From JBBQAA01 sp038276395 (lineage in GTDB: Bacteria; Actinomycetota; Thermoleophilia; Solirubrobacterales; Solirubrobacteraceae), in the NCBI GenBank assembly GCA_038276395.1, contig JBBQAA010000061.1, positions 1 through 21,848 on the forward strand: 21,848 bases of DNA, in the 5' to 3' direction. Positions 21,806 through 21,848 of the stretch are shown here, in pieces. Below the pieces are notes generated by a model. The model was not told the DNA's origin. It saw only the letters and a list, made by a program, of their open reading frames with translations, and ran no database searches. Every line of letters starts with the position of its first letter. Positions within the stretch are counted from its first letter, which is position 1. A program made the translations under genes and the position numbers.

Positions 21806-21848
21806 ATGGATCGCGCGCGGCTGAACCGAGAGCTGGAGGCGGCCGGTC
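21806..21848 (+). CDS. Start of an unidentified gene, cut by the window edge
   Basis: Only 14 codons are visible, MDRARLNRELEAAG, from ATG 21806. They read as an amphipathic helix and are too short for identification. rpoD often follows dnaG in actinobacteria, but this opening does not look like sigma-70. The LexA box directly upstream marks it as a likely DNA-damage-inducible gene. Confidence 0.45.
   Translation, partial: MDRARLNRELEAAG

Overview
The window is a very GC-rich (roughly three quarters G+C by eye), tightly packed bacterial chromosome segment. Gene order, the many GTG starts, four-base stop/start overlaps (ATGA, GTGA) and protein features such as the Rv1700-like Nudix box point to a high-GC actinobacterium. 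A Thermoleophilia/Solirubrobacterales-type lineage is my best guess, but it is an inference from synteny and composition, not a measured placement. Nearly everything is chromosomal housekeeping. I see no IS element, prophage, CRISPR array, rRNA or tRNA.

Layout. (1) 1-3931, plus: efp (5' end cut off by the window), nusB, a short xseB-like gene, a short-chain prenyl diphosphate synthase (ispA-type) and dxs, each overlapping the next by 4-8 bases. This is the familiar nusB-xseB-ispA-dxs operon, but without xseA or folD. (2) 3932-5014: an unusual gene-poor kilobase holding a 59-codon zinc-ribbon gene too short for most gene callers, a frameshifted second copy of it about 460 bases downstream, and a strong minus-strand terminator. 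(3) 5015-5740, minus: a four-helix membrane protein preceded by a perfect TGTGA-N6-TCACA (CRP-type) palindrome, and a small basic protein. (4) 5787-14048, plus: tlyA, nadK, recN, an alpha/beta hydrolase, a collapsed remnant of a MraY/WecA-like glycosyltransferase, pyrG, an M20 peptidase and a Nudix hydrolase. xerD follows at 14130-15089. The order matches the mycobacterial tlyA-ppnK-recN-(Rv1697-Rv1698)-pyrG-nudix-xerD block, with the steA/mctB-type genes replaced. (5) 15123-17697, plus: a small exported protein, deoB and mutM. (6) 17698-18885: a convergent intergenic region with two inverted repeats, a minus-strand glutaredoxin, and divergent recO sharing an AT-rich promoter gap. (7) 18948-21760, plus: dgt and dnaG. 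(8) At the right edge a consensus GAAC-N4-GTTC LexA box lies just before the start of a truncated, unrecognised gene.

How the genes work together: isoprenoid precursor supply (dxs, ispA); translation and rRNA (efp, nusB, tlyA); nucleotide and NAD metabolism (nadK, pyrG, deoB, dgt, Nudix); DNA replication, repair and segregation (recN, xerD, mutM, recO, dnaG, xseB-like).

I find no clearly new multi-gene system. The points most worth a second look are the zinc-ribbon gene and its dead duplicate, the glycosyltransferase remnant before pyrG, the CRP-type and LexA-type operators, a recurring [T/C]AnnnT-N6-9-start pattern suggesting leaderless transcripts, and substitutions at functionally important positions in DXS (Arg to Ile) and DeoB (Thr to Ser).
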